64,000 bases of DNA from contig NZ_CAKZJO010000051.1 in the NCBI RefSeq assembly GCF_936943645.1, forward strand, positions 62,001-126,000, given 5' to 3'. A program made the position numbers and the translations under genes. Positions 9,394-18,769 of the stretch are shown piece after piece. Position 1 is the first letter of the stretch, and each line of letters starts with the position of its first letter. This DNA is from an uncultured Bradyrhizobium sp. (lineage in GTDB: Bacteria; Pseudomonadota; Alphaproteobacteria; Rhizobiales; Xanthobacteraceae). Below the pieces are notes generated by a model. The model did not search any database. It saw nothing but the letters and a program-made list of their open reading frames with translations, and had not been told where the DNA came from.

Positions 9394-10473
9394 CTATTTT
9401 TCCTCGCTCCAGGCGCCCGGGGCGGCGAGATCTGGCGATCGGCGGTAGACATCCCGAAGGAACTGGTAGTTGACCGCCTGAGCCAGGGGCACGTCTTCCT
9501 CCCCGAGCTTAGCGAAGAGAAGGATATCCCGGAGCGTCCGCCAGCGGCTTTCGTCGTAGTCGCCGATGCGGCCGCCCGTCGGCAGCACCAGCGGGCGCTG
9601 TTGCTGCAGCTCGAATTTGAGCCGCTCAGGGTTCAGCGCGGCTGGTCCGGCCCCGGCGAGAACGGGCACGCTCCGTGCATAGTCCGCGTAGGTGAATTGC
9701 CACCCCCGTATGAGGCCCTGAAGGACATCGGCAATCATGGATGGCTGTTCATGGACGAGAGCGTTGCTCGCGAAGTAGACCAAGCCAGGAACATGGATAC
9801 CGTAGTCTTGCGGTTTGATGACATTCAGCTTCACAAAAGCCGAACTGGTGGGATCCGGTTGCTCGTCGATTGCGGCAATGATGGCATCCACCTCACCGGC
9901 CCGCAGGGCTTCGAAGCTGTCGCGGTCGGGCACCTTGGTGATCTGGCTTCGAGGAAGTCCGAGCTGCGCCATCATGGCATCGAAAACGACGTCGCCCTCG
10001 CTCGCCCGGCGATACCCGACCCGCTTTCCGACCAGATCAACCGGCCGCCGCAAACCCGAGCTTTCGAGCGTGAAGATCGCGACGGAGGTATCGAGGAAGC
10101 TTGCGGCAAAGGCCGTGACGGGAACGCCGCGCCAGGTTGCCAGCAGGAACTTCTGGCCACTCGTCACGCCGATGGCATGTTGACGTGCGATGGTCTGGAC
10201 GAAGTCCGGATCCGGTTGAGCGGCCAGCTCGATACGGGAGGAGAAATATTTCTGCCTCGATGCAGCGAGCTCGCCGGCAAAGCGAGCGCCATACGGACCA
10301 TCCACGAGGAGCTTGACCGCAACGGCGTTGGCGACTGTCGGCGCCCTCAAGGGCGTCACATCGGGGCGAAGAAGGAGAAGCGCGGTTCCGACCAAGGCCA
10401 AGGCGGCAAGGCCAATGGCGAGGGTGCGCTTCCCTCTCGACCGGGTTCGCCGCCGGGACTGAATTCGAGGCAA
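9394..10473 (-). CDS. NMT1/SsuA-type periplasmic substrate-binding protein
   Basis: About 359 residues with a membrane anchor or signal (LAIGLAALALVGTALLLL) after a basic N-terminus, then a type II periplasmic binding-protein fold. Recognisable features are DLVGKRVGYRRASEGDVVFDAM, resembling the conserved DLKGKKVG segment of NMT1/SsuA/TAXI proteins, and LRAGEVDAIIAAIDEQ. Such proteins bind nitrate, sulfonates, taurine or thiamine precursors for ABC importers. No permease or ATPase gene lies beside it, so it may be an orphan. Start TTG 10473 has AGGAAG six bases upstream. Confidence 0.7.
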   Translation of the reverse strand: MPRIQSRRRTRSRGKRTLAIGLAALALVGTALLLLRPDVTPLRAPTVANAVAVKLLVDGPYGARFAGELAASRQKYFSSRIELAAQPDPDFVQTIARQHAIGVTSGQKFLLATWRGVPVTAFAASFLDTSVAIFTLESSGLRRPVDLVGKRVGYRRASEGDVVFDAMMAQLGLPRSQITKVPDRDSFEALRAGEVDAIIAAIDEQPDPTSSAFVKLNVIKPQDYGIHVPGLVYFASNALVHEQPSMIADVLQGLIRGWQFTYADYARSVPVLAGAGPAALNPERLKFELQQQRPLVLPTGGRIGDYDESRWRTLRDILLFAKLGEEDVPLAQAVNYQFLRDVYRRSPDLAAPGAWSEEK

Positions 10474-10644
10474 CGAGATCTTCCTAACAGGCTGTGAAAT
10501 TTAACATATCAGGCGGGGCGAGATGGGTTACAATGGAGCTTATGGGGTAAGGTTAATTTTCCCTTCGCCTTGTTTTAACAGCGATTTTGACCGATAGCAC
10601 GGCTTGTTCGGGTCAATGAATTTTGCGTCAATGGGCTTGGTAGA

Positions 10645-12144
10645 ATGACGATTCTTTCCACACGGCCGGTACCTGTCGCTGATTCCAAGGCGAAAACTGG
10701 CGTGGTCGAGTCGACTCCGGCTTCCACGAATGGCTTTGCGTCCAGCTGGATGCGCCCTGCGGTTGTCGAGCGGGCGATGGCTGTGGTCGATGCAGTGCTG
10801 GTCGTGGTCAGCGGCATCGGCTGCGCGGTCGGCTATCACATCGCCACCGCGGGCACGCTGGGCAAGACCGATGTCTATGCGGCGGCGAGCGTGCTGGTGG
10901 CGATCAATTTCGCGCTGCTGACGACGGTGCAGCACGGCTACCGCCTGAAGAACATCACCAACCTGCCGCGCATGTTCCGGATGACGCTGACGACCTGGAC
11001 CGGGCTTTTCGGGGCGCTGCTGGCGATCGCGTTCACGATGAAGGTCAGCGACGAGTTCTCGCGCGGCACCACGATCTCGTTCTACCTGGTCGGCCTCACC
11101 GCCCTGCTCGCCTGGAAGACGGCGGCGGCGCGCTGGACCGCGCATGGTCTGCGCACTGGCGCCTTCGCCAACGGGCGGGCGCTGCTGATCGCCGAGTTCG
11201 GCCTTGCCACCTCGTCCAACGCGGTCGACGACCTCGGCCAGCACGGCTACCGCCTGATGCGGGTGATGGAGATCCCGGCCAAGGAGCTTGCCTCGCCCCT
11301 GCTGCTCTCCTCGCTGGCGCCGCGGTTCGAGGAGCTGATCAATTTCGCGCGCGAGGAGCGGATCGAGCACGTCTTCCTGCTGATCAACTGGAGCCGGCAG
11401 CATGCGATCGAGAGCATTCTGGACGTCCTGAAGATCCTGCCCGTCCCGGTGCATCTGGTGCCGGACCCCAACACGGCGCGCTTTCTGCGCTATCCGCTCC
11501 AGGGCACCGGCAGCACCTTCACCGCCGAGCTGCGCCGCGCGCCGCTGTCCTGGAAAGAGCGCGCCTTGAAGCGCGCGCTGGACCTCGCTGGCGCCAGCGC
11601 GGCGCTGGTCGTGTTCGCGCCGGTGATGCTGGTGACGGCGCTGCTGATCAAGCTGAGCTCGAAGGGCCCGGTGTTCTTCCGCCAGACCCGCCACGGTTTT
11701 GGCGGGCGCGCGTTCAAGATCTTCAAGTTCCGCACCATGCGCGTGCTGGAGGACGGCCCGAAGATCAAGCAGGCGCAGAAGAACGACCCGCGCGTCACGC
11801 CGATCGGCAAATGGCTGCGCAAGACCTCGATCGACGAGCTGCCGCAGCTCTTCAACGTGCTCAAGGGCGACATGTCGCTGGTCGGCCCCCGCCCGCACGC
11901 GGCCGCCCACAACACCGAATATGAGCAGATCATCGGCAACTACGCCTTCCGCCACCACGTCAAGCCCGGCATCACCGGCTGGGCCCAGGTTAATGGTTAC
12001 CGCGGAGAAACCCGCACGCTCGACCTGATGCAGAAGCGCGTGGAGTATGATCTGTGGTATATTAATAACTGGAGCGTGGGTGTCGACCTACTAATCATCC
12101 TTAGGACGATCACGGTCTCATTTCGTCAGACCTCTGCATACTGA
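10645..12144 (+). CDS. Undecaprenyl-phosphate sugar-phosphate transferase (WcaJ/ExoY-type priming enzyme)
   Basis: Starts exopolysaccharide repeat-unit synthesis by moving a hexose-1-phosphate from a UDP-sugar to undecaprenyl phosphate in the inner membrane. 499 residues: about four N-terminal helices, a cytoplasmic CoA-binding-like domain, a further helix near ALVVFAPVMLVTALL, and the catalytic bacterial sugar transferase domain. Motifs GPVFFRQTRHGFGG, FKIFKFRTMR, SIDELPQLFNVLKGDMSLVGPRP and KPGITGWAQVNGYRGET are complete. It probably uses UDP-glucose or UDP-galactose. Its last 35 bases overlap the convergent Wzy-like gene, and base composition drops in this tail. Confidence 0.92.
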   Translation: MTILSTRPVPVADSKAKTGVVESTPASTNGFASSWMRPAVVERAMAVVDAVLVVVSGIGCAVGYHIATAGTLGKTDVYAAASVLVAINFALLTTVQHGYRLKNITNLPRMFRMTLTTWTGLFGALLAIAFTMKVSDEFSRGTTISFYLVGLTALLAWKTAAARWTAHGLRTGAFANGRALLIAEFGLATSSNAVDDLGQHGYRLMRVMEIPAKELASPLLLSSLAPRFEELINFAREERIEHVFLLINWSRQHAIESILDVLKILPVPVHLVPDPNTARFLRYPLQGTGSTFTAELRRAPLSWKERALKRALDLAGASAALVVFAPVMLVTALLIKLSSKGPVFFRQTRHGFGGRAFKIFKFRTMRVLEDGPKIKQAQKNDPRVTPIGKWLRKTSIDELPQLFNVLKGDMSLVGPRPHAAAHNTEYEQIIGNYAFRHHVKPGITGWAQVNGYRGETRTLDLMQKRVEYDLWYINNWSVGVDLLIILRTITVSFRQTSAY

Positions 12145-13420
12145 GAGTCGCACGTTTTCGTCGTTCTGCACGACTCCCAATTGGCATCACCTGCTGAAAA
12201 GAATGCCGTTGGCCCGTTCGACGTCCAGAGACGCGAACAACAATGGCAAACAAAATAAACGTTAGACCGAGCAGAAACCCATATCCATTGTAGAAATAGT
12301 TAAATCGAGCGAATTCAAAAATTGCCACGAAGCTGATGGGATACAAACAAACGCCAATGGGATCTTCTTCTGAGAACAACCGACCCAAGCGGCCAAAAAT
12401 ATAGAACTTCGCGATCACAATCGGAATGAAGAAATAGCTAAAGTCATTGAAGTCCTGGAAAAGACCGCCGGGATTGCTCAAACCTGGGTCGGTAAAGCCC
12501 GCAGAATGAAGTTCGACGAGCAGAGCCTTGGTCCCAACGCCTACATCCGTGGTCTTTCCAGCACCGAGCAGCTTATAGAAAGGATCAGCGAAGTACCAAA
12601 TATCGGAAGTGAACCCTTCGAAGAGACCAGCGTATAGTTTGTTTATCGTATCGGCGTAATAGATGAGCGTACTGTTCAGCTCAAAATAGATCGCACTAAG
12701 CGTATCGCCGGTCAGGCGTACACCTTGCGTCACCAGTCGATCTCGCAATGCCAAACCCATGTAGAGCGGCAGGATTGGGAGAGCCGCGAGAACGTACCTA
12801 AACAACGAGCGGCGAGTTATCCCTTGATAGCAGATTGAGACAACAATAAGAAATTCAAGTACTGCGGACCTCTCACTTAAGGCAACGGCTCGAACAAATA
12901 TACTGACAAACAGCACCAAGACTGCAAGCACACTCTCTCTCGTTATTCGGCCGATCGAGACCAAGTACACAGGCAACGCAACAATATACAGTCGGACTAA
13001 CACGCCAACGCCCTGGAATTCCAAGGCCGCACGCGCTGTTAGGAAACTTCCAGACCGGTATGCAACGAACGTGTAAGCTGCAACAATCACGCTTATGAAA
13101 GCGCATGCCCATAATGTTGCACGCGCGAAGCCTGGCGCCCACTCCGCGAACCTACTTCGGCCTCGATGAGACGTGAAAGCTCTCAGTGGAAAGAAGCTCC
13201 TACGACCAATTCTCTTATATCCAGCATGAGTGACGCAAAACAATACAGCTACGATCAGACCTGCAACTAGGAAGTGCTCTAGCGGCCCCACCACGCGCCC
13301 AAGCGTAAAAATGATATTATCTTCCGCTAGAAGATATGGAATGAGCGTTACGACGCTAAAGAAAGTGACCGCCGCATATGGCGTTGCCAGCCAAGGCAGT
13401 CGATGTTCTTTGTAATCCAT
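12110..13420 (-). CDS. Wzy-like polysaccharide polymerase (oligosaccharide repeat-unit polymerase)
   Basis: Integral membrane protein of about 436 residues with at least ten hydrophobic segments and a large loop rich in aromatic and charged residues (about 240-320: NSTLIYYADTINKLYAGLFE, FADPFYKLLGAG). This layout and its place in the cluster fit a Wzy polymerase that joins lipid-linked repeat units at the periplasmic face. Wzy proteins share little sequence, so this is a context-supported call. Base composition is AT-rich relative to flanks. The final ~11 codons are antisense to the end of the priming transferase gene. Confidence 0.65.
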   Translation of the reverse strand: MDYKEHRLPWLATPYAAVTFFSVVTLIPYLLAEDNIIFTLGRVVGPLEHFLVAGLIVAVLFCVTHAGYKRIGRRSFFPLRAFTSHRGRSRFAEWAPGFARATLWACAFISVIVAAYTFVAYRSGSFLTARAALEFQGVGVLVRLYIVALPVYLVSIGRITRESVLAVLVLFVSIFVRAVALSERSAVLEFLIVVSICYQGITRRSLFRYVLAALPILPLYMGLALRDRLVTQGVRLTGDTLSAIYFELNSTLIYYADTINKLYAGLFEGFTSDIWYFADPFYKLLGAGKTTDVGVGTKALLVELHSAGFTDPGLSNPGGLFQDFNDFSYFFIPIVIAKFYIFGRLGRLFSEEDPIGVCLYPISFVAIFEFARFNYFYNGYGFLLGLTFILFAIVVRVSGRRTGQRHSFQQVMPIGSRAERRKRATLSMQRSDEMRP

Positions 13421-13494
13421 TGGATCTGCTTATTCGCTATCCTGGTTGGCTCCGTCGCCCAAAACTTGCGATCGAGCTTTCCCGCAAAGGCATG

Positions 13495-14556
13495 TTACGT
13501 TGCAGCTTTCAAGCGCTTGAGTTGGGCAACGGTCGCGGGCGATAAATGACCTTCCTGATAGATCCCAACATTTAACGTCACGGCCGCTCCAATTTTCACC
13601 CAATTTCTCACAAAAGTAATTAACTGATCGTCTTCATAAGCCGGGGGAGGCATCGGACCGGGCATTTCGTGACCCCATTTCCCGTTGCAGTCGATCGGCG
13701 TTAAGACGTGATATAAGCAATTGGTGTTCGCAACCATCGCTTGGCTTGGTTGAAACGACTGACCCGGATCGCGTCCAAACGCTGCTCGTCCATCGACAAT
13801 TTTCCCACACTCACCTGCCAAGAAATCCTGCTCGGTACTCGTCGGCGCTAGCTTTCGCGACAGAAAGGACCCATCGTTGAAAGCTATTACCCGTTCGGGA
13901 TTCCCGCTTCTGGCCGCTTCTGCCCAATCGCGCCAGTTGCGTGAAGCCCAGGGATAAGTCTTAGAATCGTAACAACCATCAAACCACCAGCCGTCACAGC
14001 TTCTACCGAGATGGTCCGAATAGGCCTTTACGAACGGCAGATATGCCTTCTCAAATTCTTCCCTATTGGGTTCATCCCAACTGAATAACGGTTGTACTTT
14101 GCGAGAGTTGCCGACTTCTCCCGGCAGATAAGCAATAAACCGCCGGTCCTCAGCCTTAATTGCCTCAGCCATTTCGAGTACTAGATCTCGGCCAGACTGG
14201 AGTTGGCCAAACCCCTTTTGCTCCAGATACTTGTTCCGGCCGACATACAATCCGGTGTTCTGTCCCAGAGTAAAAATGACCCACGAGGCGCCGGATTCAC
14301 GCAGATCATCAACGAAGCGCGCCAAGTTGAAATTGTTAACAGCAATCTCTAGATTACGGACTCTGGTGCCAACCTCGGGAGCCGGCCCGGGCGCGATCCA
14401 ATGCACCATGATACCCCATCGGCCCGACATCCACTCGGCGCGTCCCCGAGCACGGGTTTGCGGAGGCGCTGCCAGAACGCGCAGTCCACTCAAAAGGGCG
14501 CTTGCTCCGAGAATAGACGATGCACCGAAGCGAAGCGCATTTCTCCTGTTTATCAT
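13495..14556 (-). CDS. Exported GH29-like alpha-L-fucosidase
   Basis: About 353 residues. The N-terminus MINRRNALRFGASSILGASA carries twin arginines followed by a hydrophobic stretch, suggesting Tat export. The mature N-terminus has WGIMVHWI and a following SWVIFTLGQNTGLY, resembling the WFKDAKFGIFIHWG opening of family GH29. SCDGWWFDGCYD around residue 205 matches the position of the nucleophilic Asp (xxWFD). Expected role is cleaving fucosyl residues from a polymer in the periplasm or outside. It lies in an operon for a polymer whose precursor GDP-L-fucose is made at 5.1-8.6 kb. Divergent enough that substrate is inferred. Confidence 0.65.
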   Translation of the reverse strand: MINRRNALRFGASSILGASALLSGLRVLAAPPQTRARGRAEWMSGRWGIMVHWIAPGPAPEVGTRVRNLEIAVNNFNLARFVDDLRESGASWVIFTLGQNTGLYVGRNKYLEQKGFGQLQSGRDLVLEMAEAIKAEDRRFIAYLPGEVGNSRKVQPLFSWDEPNREEFEKAYLPFVKAYSDHLGRSCDGWWFDGCYDSKTYPWASRNWRDWAEAARSGNPERVIAFNDGSFLSRKLAPTSTEQDFLAGECGKIVDGRAAFGRDPGQSFQPSQAMVANTNCLYHVLTPIDCNGKWGHEMPGPMPPPAYEDDQLITFVRNWVKIGAAVTLNVGIYQEGHLSPATVAQLKRLKAAT

Positions 14557-14612
14557 AAGGATTGGTCTCCGGGCCGCCCTTTACTCAAGAGCAGGCACAG
14601 TTGCAAAGAAAC

Positions 14613-15350
14613 TTACAGAAACTTCGCTGCTTGAAATGCAGGCGAAAAAGCCAAAAACTGACATTTCATGCCCTTAGCGCTGCTAAACTCAACATCTAAG
14701 CCACGAGATTGCATGAAGCGGCGAATTGTGTCCTGCTCTCCAATTCGTTCAGCGTCGTCGAAGATAACCAAAAATTCATCCGCAAGATGATCCGACAGAA
14801 TCTCCAAACTCGTCCAGCGCGAGTTACGCCTCGATCCATGGGGGCCATCGATTAGGATTAGATCAAATTTTTGGTCCTTCAAAGGTTCGATATCGACGTA
14901 GGCATCAACCTCTATTCCCTCGATCCTTCTTCGAATGAGACGGCGGTGAACAACGGTGTGCGAAACTATCTTGGACACCCTTTCGTGCCATTCCTTGTCG
15001 CTTTCCAGCGTAGTCACCTGCAATTCAGGCCTTTGCAGTTGAAGCGCACCTAGAAATCGGGTTGTCTGCCCTGCCCCCAATTCCAAAACCCTAGAACAGC
15101 CCATCTCGGTAATGGCTCTCATTAAAATATAGAGCAAACCGTAGTTTGCGGCGGATTGAACTGGGTAGAGAGGGGGTAGACGCAGATCCATCGCCGAAGC
15201 GCTTTGATGAATCATGCCTTGAAAAAACGTCTCTCTGCTATGGAGAGCACCAGTTAGGTTGAACATCGGCTGAAGCCGGCGCCACAATCTCAACCTGCGT
15301 AACGTGCGGTCCAACTCTGAACTTCGTCTCTTCACATTTTCTTCGTGCAT
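14613..15350 (-). CDS. Class I SAM-dependent methyltransferase
   Basis: About 245 residues with a Rossmann methyltransferase core: motif I is SRVLELGAGQTTRFLGAL, an acidic VTTLESDKEW strand follows, and FDLILIDGPHGSRR looks like the post-motif acidic loop. It may methylate a sugar in the repeat unit or cap the chain. The start is uncertain. ATG 15350 avoids overlap with the flippase stop and has GAAGG upstream. The ATG at 15410 would overlap the flippase by 25 bases and add a short N-terminus. No membrane anchor is needed with the chosen start. Confidence 0.65.
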   Translation of the reverse strand: MHEENVKRRSSELDRTLRRLRLWRRLQPMFNLTGALHSRETFFQGMIHQSASAMDLRLPPLYPVQSAANYGLLYILMRAITEMGCSRVLELGAGQTTRFLGALQLQRPELQVTTLESDKEWHERVSKIVSHTVVHRRLIRRRIEGIEVDAYVDIEPLKDQKFDLILIDGPHGSRRNSRWTSLEILSDHLADEFLVIFDDAERIGEQDTIRRFMQSRGLDVEFSSAKGMKCQFLAFSPAFQAAKFL

Positions 15351-15385
15351 ATTCAGCAGCCCTTCGAGATTGATGCGATTTTGTC

Positions 15386-16645
15386 TTACAGAGATCGCCA
15401 GAGAAGCCATAAATAGAAGGCCGAGTAAGCAAGCGACACTGCCGCGAGAAATGGAAATACCGAAACTTGCTCCCGATACGCAAACCACGCCAGCACGCCC
15501 ACGACAACTATTCTCGCAATATCCCAGATTAGGACGGTGATGTGCTGATTGCGGGCGAACATCGAGGTTGAGAAGGGTGAGATTACGAACTGGCAGATGA
15601 AAATAGGGGAAAGTGATCGGACGTAGCTGCCGGCGTCAGACCATTGCGGGCCGAATACGAATCCATACAGCTCTCTGCTAAATAGAAGAAACGGCACCAG
15701 TATCAGTACGCCAGTCCCGAGTATCCAGGGCGCATAGCTCCAGAACAAATTTTTGGTTTGGCCACGATGGACGGCTGCACCGACTTGCGGAGCAATGAAG
15801 TGGGTCAGCGCGATAGAGATCGCACCAAGCGCGCCGTTCGTTGTTCGAAGCGAGAAAGAAATGAGGCCAGCAGGGCCGTTACCGTACAGAGATGCAACAA
15901 CAAGAACCAGGACCTCGCGCTGAGCCAGTATGTTCACGCCTGCCGTAGCTCCACCCCAAAACAGATAAGCAGACAGCTTCTTGCAACTTTGAAGAATCTC
16001 TTTGATTGAGAAGAATCCGCTAAACGTTCTTAGCGTTGGCCACATCAATATGCACATCACAACGGTCGAAACCGCCTGACCGACAGAATGTCCGAGAGCG
16101 AGCGTCGAGTCGTCGAGAACAAAGATACAACTTACTTGGATCGAAATGATAACAAGGATATTTAGTACGCGCCCAACGCTATAAATCGCCGCGCGCTGAA
16201 CATTTACAGCCAGCATTAGCAGTATCTGATAGATTGATGCGCATACTATTGTTGCATAGGCAGCCAACGCATCCACAGAGCTGACGGGAAAAAGACCAGA
16301 AAGAATAGCCGCACAAACCGGTAGCGGCATCAAGATGCCACCAAATATCAAAACGAAGGCAATTGATGCAACGGTATTTCCTTCAATTTCAGCTGCATCC
16401 TTCGACAGAGCGACCGCAGTGTCCAGCCGCGATAGTAAGAGCGCTGCACCTATGGATGTTGCAGCCAAAAATATGCCGTATCGTCCAAATGACGAAGTTG
16501 TAACAAGGCGGCCAAGAACGAGTGCTGCAGCAAATGAGAGCCCCTGGGCACCTATATTGCTTACGATGAACTGGAGAAGGCTCCGGGGTACGCCAGAGCT
16601 CCTACCGCCTCCCTTAGCCCGAAACCTTTCATTCTCGGCCGTCAA
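15386..16645 (-). CDS. Wzx-like polysaccharide flippase
   Basis: About 419 residues with twelve or more hydrophobic segments typical of the MATE/MVF polysaccharide-transport family. The opening LLQFIVSNIGAQGLSFAAAL and RLVTTSSFGRYGIFLAATS resemble the conserved N-terminal helices of RfbX/Wzx proteins. It would flip undecaprenyl-linked repeat units across the inner membrane. It starts at TTG 16645, four bases overlapping the preceding glycosyltransferase (TTGA), a sign of translational coupling. Confidence 0.75.
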   Translation of the reverse strand: MTAENERFRAKGGGRSSGVPRSLLQFIVSNIGAQGLSFAAALVLGRLVTTSSFGRYGIFLAATSIGAALLLSRLDTAVALSKDAAEIEGNTVASIAFVLIFGGILMPLPVCAAILSGLFPVSSVDALAAYATIVCASIYQILLMLAVNVQRAAIYSVGRVLNILVIISIQVSCIFVLDDSTLALGHSVGQAVSTVVMCILMWPTLRTFSGFFSIKEILQSCKKLSAYLFWGGATAGVNILAQREVLVLVVASLYGNGPAGLISFSLRTTNGALGAISIALTHFIAPQVGAAVHRGQTKNLFWSYAPWILGTGVLILVPFLLFSRELYGFVFGPQWSDAGSYVRSLSPIFICQFVISPFSTSMFARNQHITVLIWDIARIVVVGVLAWFAYREQVSVFPFLAAVSLAYSAFYLWLLWRSL

Positions 16646-17835
16646 CGAACCACCAGCGCGTGTATCAGTTCAAGATATTTTTCAGCGATTGCGCGTCTTG
16701 AGTATGCCTCGCGTATCGTTTCAGCGATTGAGGTGCTGCCAACGAGAGAACGCGGACCAGAAAGAACTGCATGGATCTGCTCAACCCACTCGTCCACTGA
16801 AAGCGGATCCGATACATACTTTGCGCGTCCCAGTGTGACCTCGCGAAGGGCCGCAATATCGCTCACGATTGTACTTGTCCCAAGACCCATAGCTTCGACT
16901 GGCGGCAATCCAAACCCCTCGAACAACGAAGGGAAACAAAAGACTGAAGCTGATCTATAGAGGCTCCCCAAAGTTGCGTCATCTATGTGACCCGTAAACT
17001 TGACGATATCGTCAACGCCAAGCTCGTTAATGATTGCCTTCAGCTCACCTGTATAATTGCCTGATCCAAGCTTAGTGGAGGCCTGGCCAACTAGAACCAG
17101 TCTTAGATTCGGGAAGTTTCGAGCAAGCTTCGCAGTGGCTGATATCAGCGTTTCTAAGTTCTTATGCGGAAAGTGATGCGCTACAGACAAGATGTAGGGC
17201 CCGTCGAAGCCCTCAGCACGATCACCCGGAGCAACATCGAAACGCGACCAGTCTACCGCATTGTGAATAGTTACTAAGGGAGAGTTCAAGCCCGTGTAAT
17301 GAGTTTGAATGTCGCGATGCGTCGCGTCTGAAATGCAAACCACCGCATCGCTACCGTTCAACGATCGAGCCAAGTTGTACCTCAGCCACAGTTTTTTCTT
17401 CAGGCTGAAGTTGTTTGGATAATGAAGATGCTGCAGATCGTGGATGATGACGATTTTCTTACCAAGCCTGCTATTCGTCGCCAACGGAAGGTAGTAATTC
17501 GGAAATATCGTAGCATCGAAGCCACCTCTGCACGACGCCGCAAAATATTCTTCTGCCAAGAAGCGATTTTCTAAGCCTCCTACATATTCTATTTTTGCTC
17601 CCTGAGAGATCAGGGATGACCTTGCTGCTTCGGGGAGCCGCGAAGGCGTAGCAGCGACGATTGTGACGTCGGCGCCACAATCAAGCAGACCAAGCGCTAG
17701 GTTATAAAACGCTTGCTCGACGCCTCCCACCCTGCCCGGTTTTACAAAATTTGCGGATAGCGCAATCCGCATCGATTTTACTGCCCCCGCCCCGGCAACA
17801 TCGAAACGCCCTACCGAATGAGCTCCATTCAACAT
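16642..17835 (-). CDS. Family 4 glycosyltransferase
   Basis: GT-B retaining glycosyltransferase of about 397 residues. RVGGVEQAFYNLALGLLD marks the acceptor half. The donor half has YILSVAHHFPHKNLETLI, RLVLVGQAS and the EX7E-type motif SLFEGFGLPPVEAMGLGTSTI. Sugar donor unknown; GDP-mannose or UDP-sugars are usual for this group. The start is uncertain: ATG 17835 (TTG at 17841 in frame) or ATG 17772 at MRIALSANFVKPG, where family members usually begin. It sits between a GT-A-like gene and the flippase with almost no spacing. Confidence 0.8.
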   Translation of the reverse strand: MLNGAHSVGRFDVAGAGAVKSMRIALSANFVKPGRVGGVEQAFYNLALGLLDCGADVTIVAATPSRLPEAARSSLISQGAKIEYVGGLENRFLAEEYFAASCRGGFDATIFPNYYLPLATNSRLGKKIVIIHDLQHLHYPNNFSLKKKLWLRYNLARSLNGSDAVVCISDATHRDIQTHYTGLNSPLVTIHNAVDWSRFDVAPGDRAEGFDGPYILSVAHHFPHKNLETLISATAKLARNFPNLRLVLVGQASTKLGSGNYTGELKAIINELGVDDIVKFTGHIDDATLGSLYRSASVFCFPSLFEGFGLPPVEAMGLGTSTIVSDIAALREVTLGRAKYVSDPLSVDEWVEQIHAVLSGPRSLVGSTSIAETIREAYSRRAIAEKYLELIHALVVR

Positions 17836-17845
17836 ATGCAAGGCT

Positions 17846-18769
17846 CTAATTTTGCAGCGAGCTTTTGGGCGAACGGGAGCTAGTGATATTTCGCCAGACG
17901 CGCCGTGAGAACTTGAGGCCGGCCAAAAGCATCAACATAATACTGGCTATCGTGAACTTCCCCTGCTCCACGCTCTGCATCGCGACTTTGGCACGTCCTT
18001 GCATGTGCAGCGAATGAACCCTTACTCTATTTGTAGCCCACCCTGCGCCAATCTCGAATACGCAGGGTTGCCCTTCGATCGAGCCCAGCAATTTCGAACC
18101 AAAAACGTTCAGAAACTTGCGCTCGCCTTGCCATCCAAGCGTAACATTGTGATCCCACAAGCCATCTTTCTCTAGAGTCAAGATATCAAGAACGCGCTCG
18201 TCTTCCTTCATCCAAGCGCCCAAGGCTATCATGTCTGAGAATCCAGTGTAGTTCGGATATCTTCTCCCTTCCGCCTCAATCGCAGAAAGCAGCTTCTCTT
18301 CTTCGACAATGCGCCTGAGATATGTAACGAAACAATTCAAGCCATGCCTTGTCCAGAACGAGCAGTGCGGAGACGCATGCCAATAATCAGCGGGCCCCAC
18401 GCATACACTCACGCCCGCCAAGTTTCTCTTGGCGCGCATAATCGAAAAGATCTCGTTTCCAGCATTTAGAGCCGACGGAAAGAGCATGAGGTCCGTATCG
18501 ATCATGACGAACTCATCGATTCCCATGCGATTCACATACTCTCGCGCTCGAAAATATCGTTTGAAGCAAGCCTTTTCGAAGAGAACGGAGTTCGTCGAGG
18601 TATGCCTGTAGTGACGCTCGAATAAGTGCCAGTCATCATCTCCAAATTCAGACAGATCATGCAGGTTTAAAATTTGAAAGCCGGCCACTGATGCTTGTCG
18701 CCGCGCAATCTCGCCATAGGCTGACGCTCCATCGTGGATCATTAAGACGGTGCAAGGTACGCCGGTCAT
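17846..18769 (-). CDS. Putative GT-A-type glycosyltransferase, unassigned family
   Basis: About 307 residues. A DxD-like metal-binding motif occurs in FVMIDTDLMLFPSAL near residue 95, preceded by a Rossmann-like beginning, and a C-terminal hydrophobic segment (FTIASIMLMLLAGL) could anchor it to the membrane. Cysteines and HASPHCSFW suggest a defined fold, but I do not recognise a CAZy family. ATGA overlap with the upstream GumK-like gene and tight spacing to the GT4 gene place it in the repeat-unit assembly line. Confidence 0.55.
   Translation of the reverse strand: MTGVPCTVLMIHDGASAYGEIARRQASVAGFQILNLHDLSEFGDDDWHLFERHYRHTSTNSVLFEKACFKRYFRAREYVNRMGIDEFVMIDTDLMLFPSALNAGNEIFSIMRAKRNLAGVSVCVGPADYWHASPHCSFWTRHGLNCFVTYLRRIVEEEKLLSAIEAEGRRYPNYTGFSDMIALGAWMKEDERVLDILTLEKDGLWDHNVTLGWQGERKFLNVFGSKLLGSIEGQPCVFEIGAGWATNRVRVHSLHMQGRAKVAMQSVEQGKFTIASIMLMLLAGLKFSRRVWRNITSSRSPKSSLQN

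Noticed and set aside
10540..11958. Long minus-strand open frame across the priming transferase
   Set aside because: Low-complexity Arg/Asp/Gln-rich translation typical of antisense of high-GC coding sequence; the plus strand holds a complete known enzyme.
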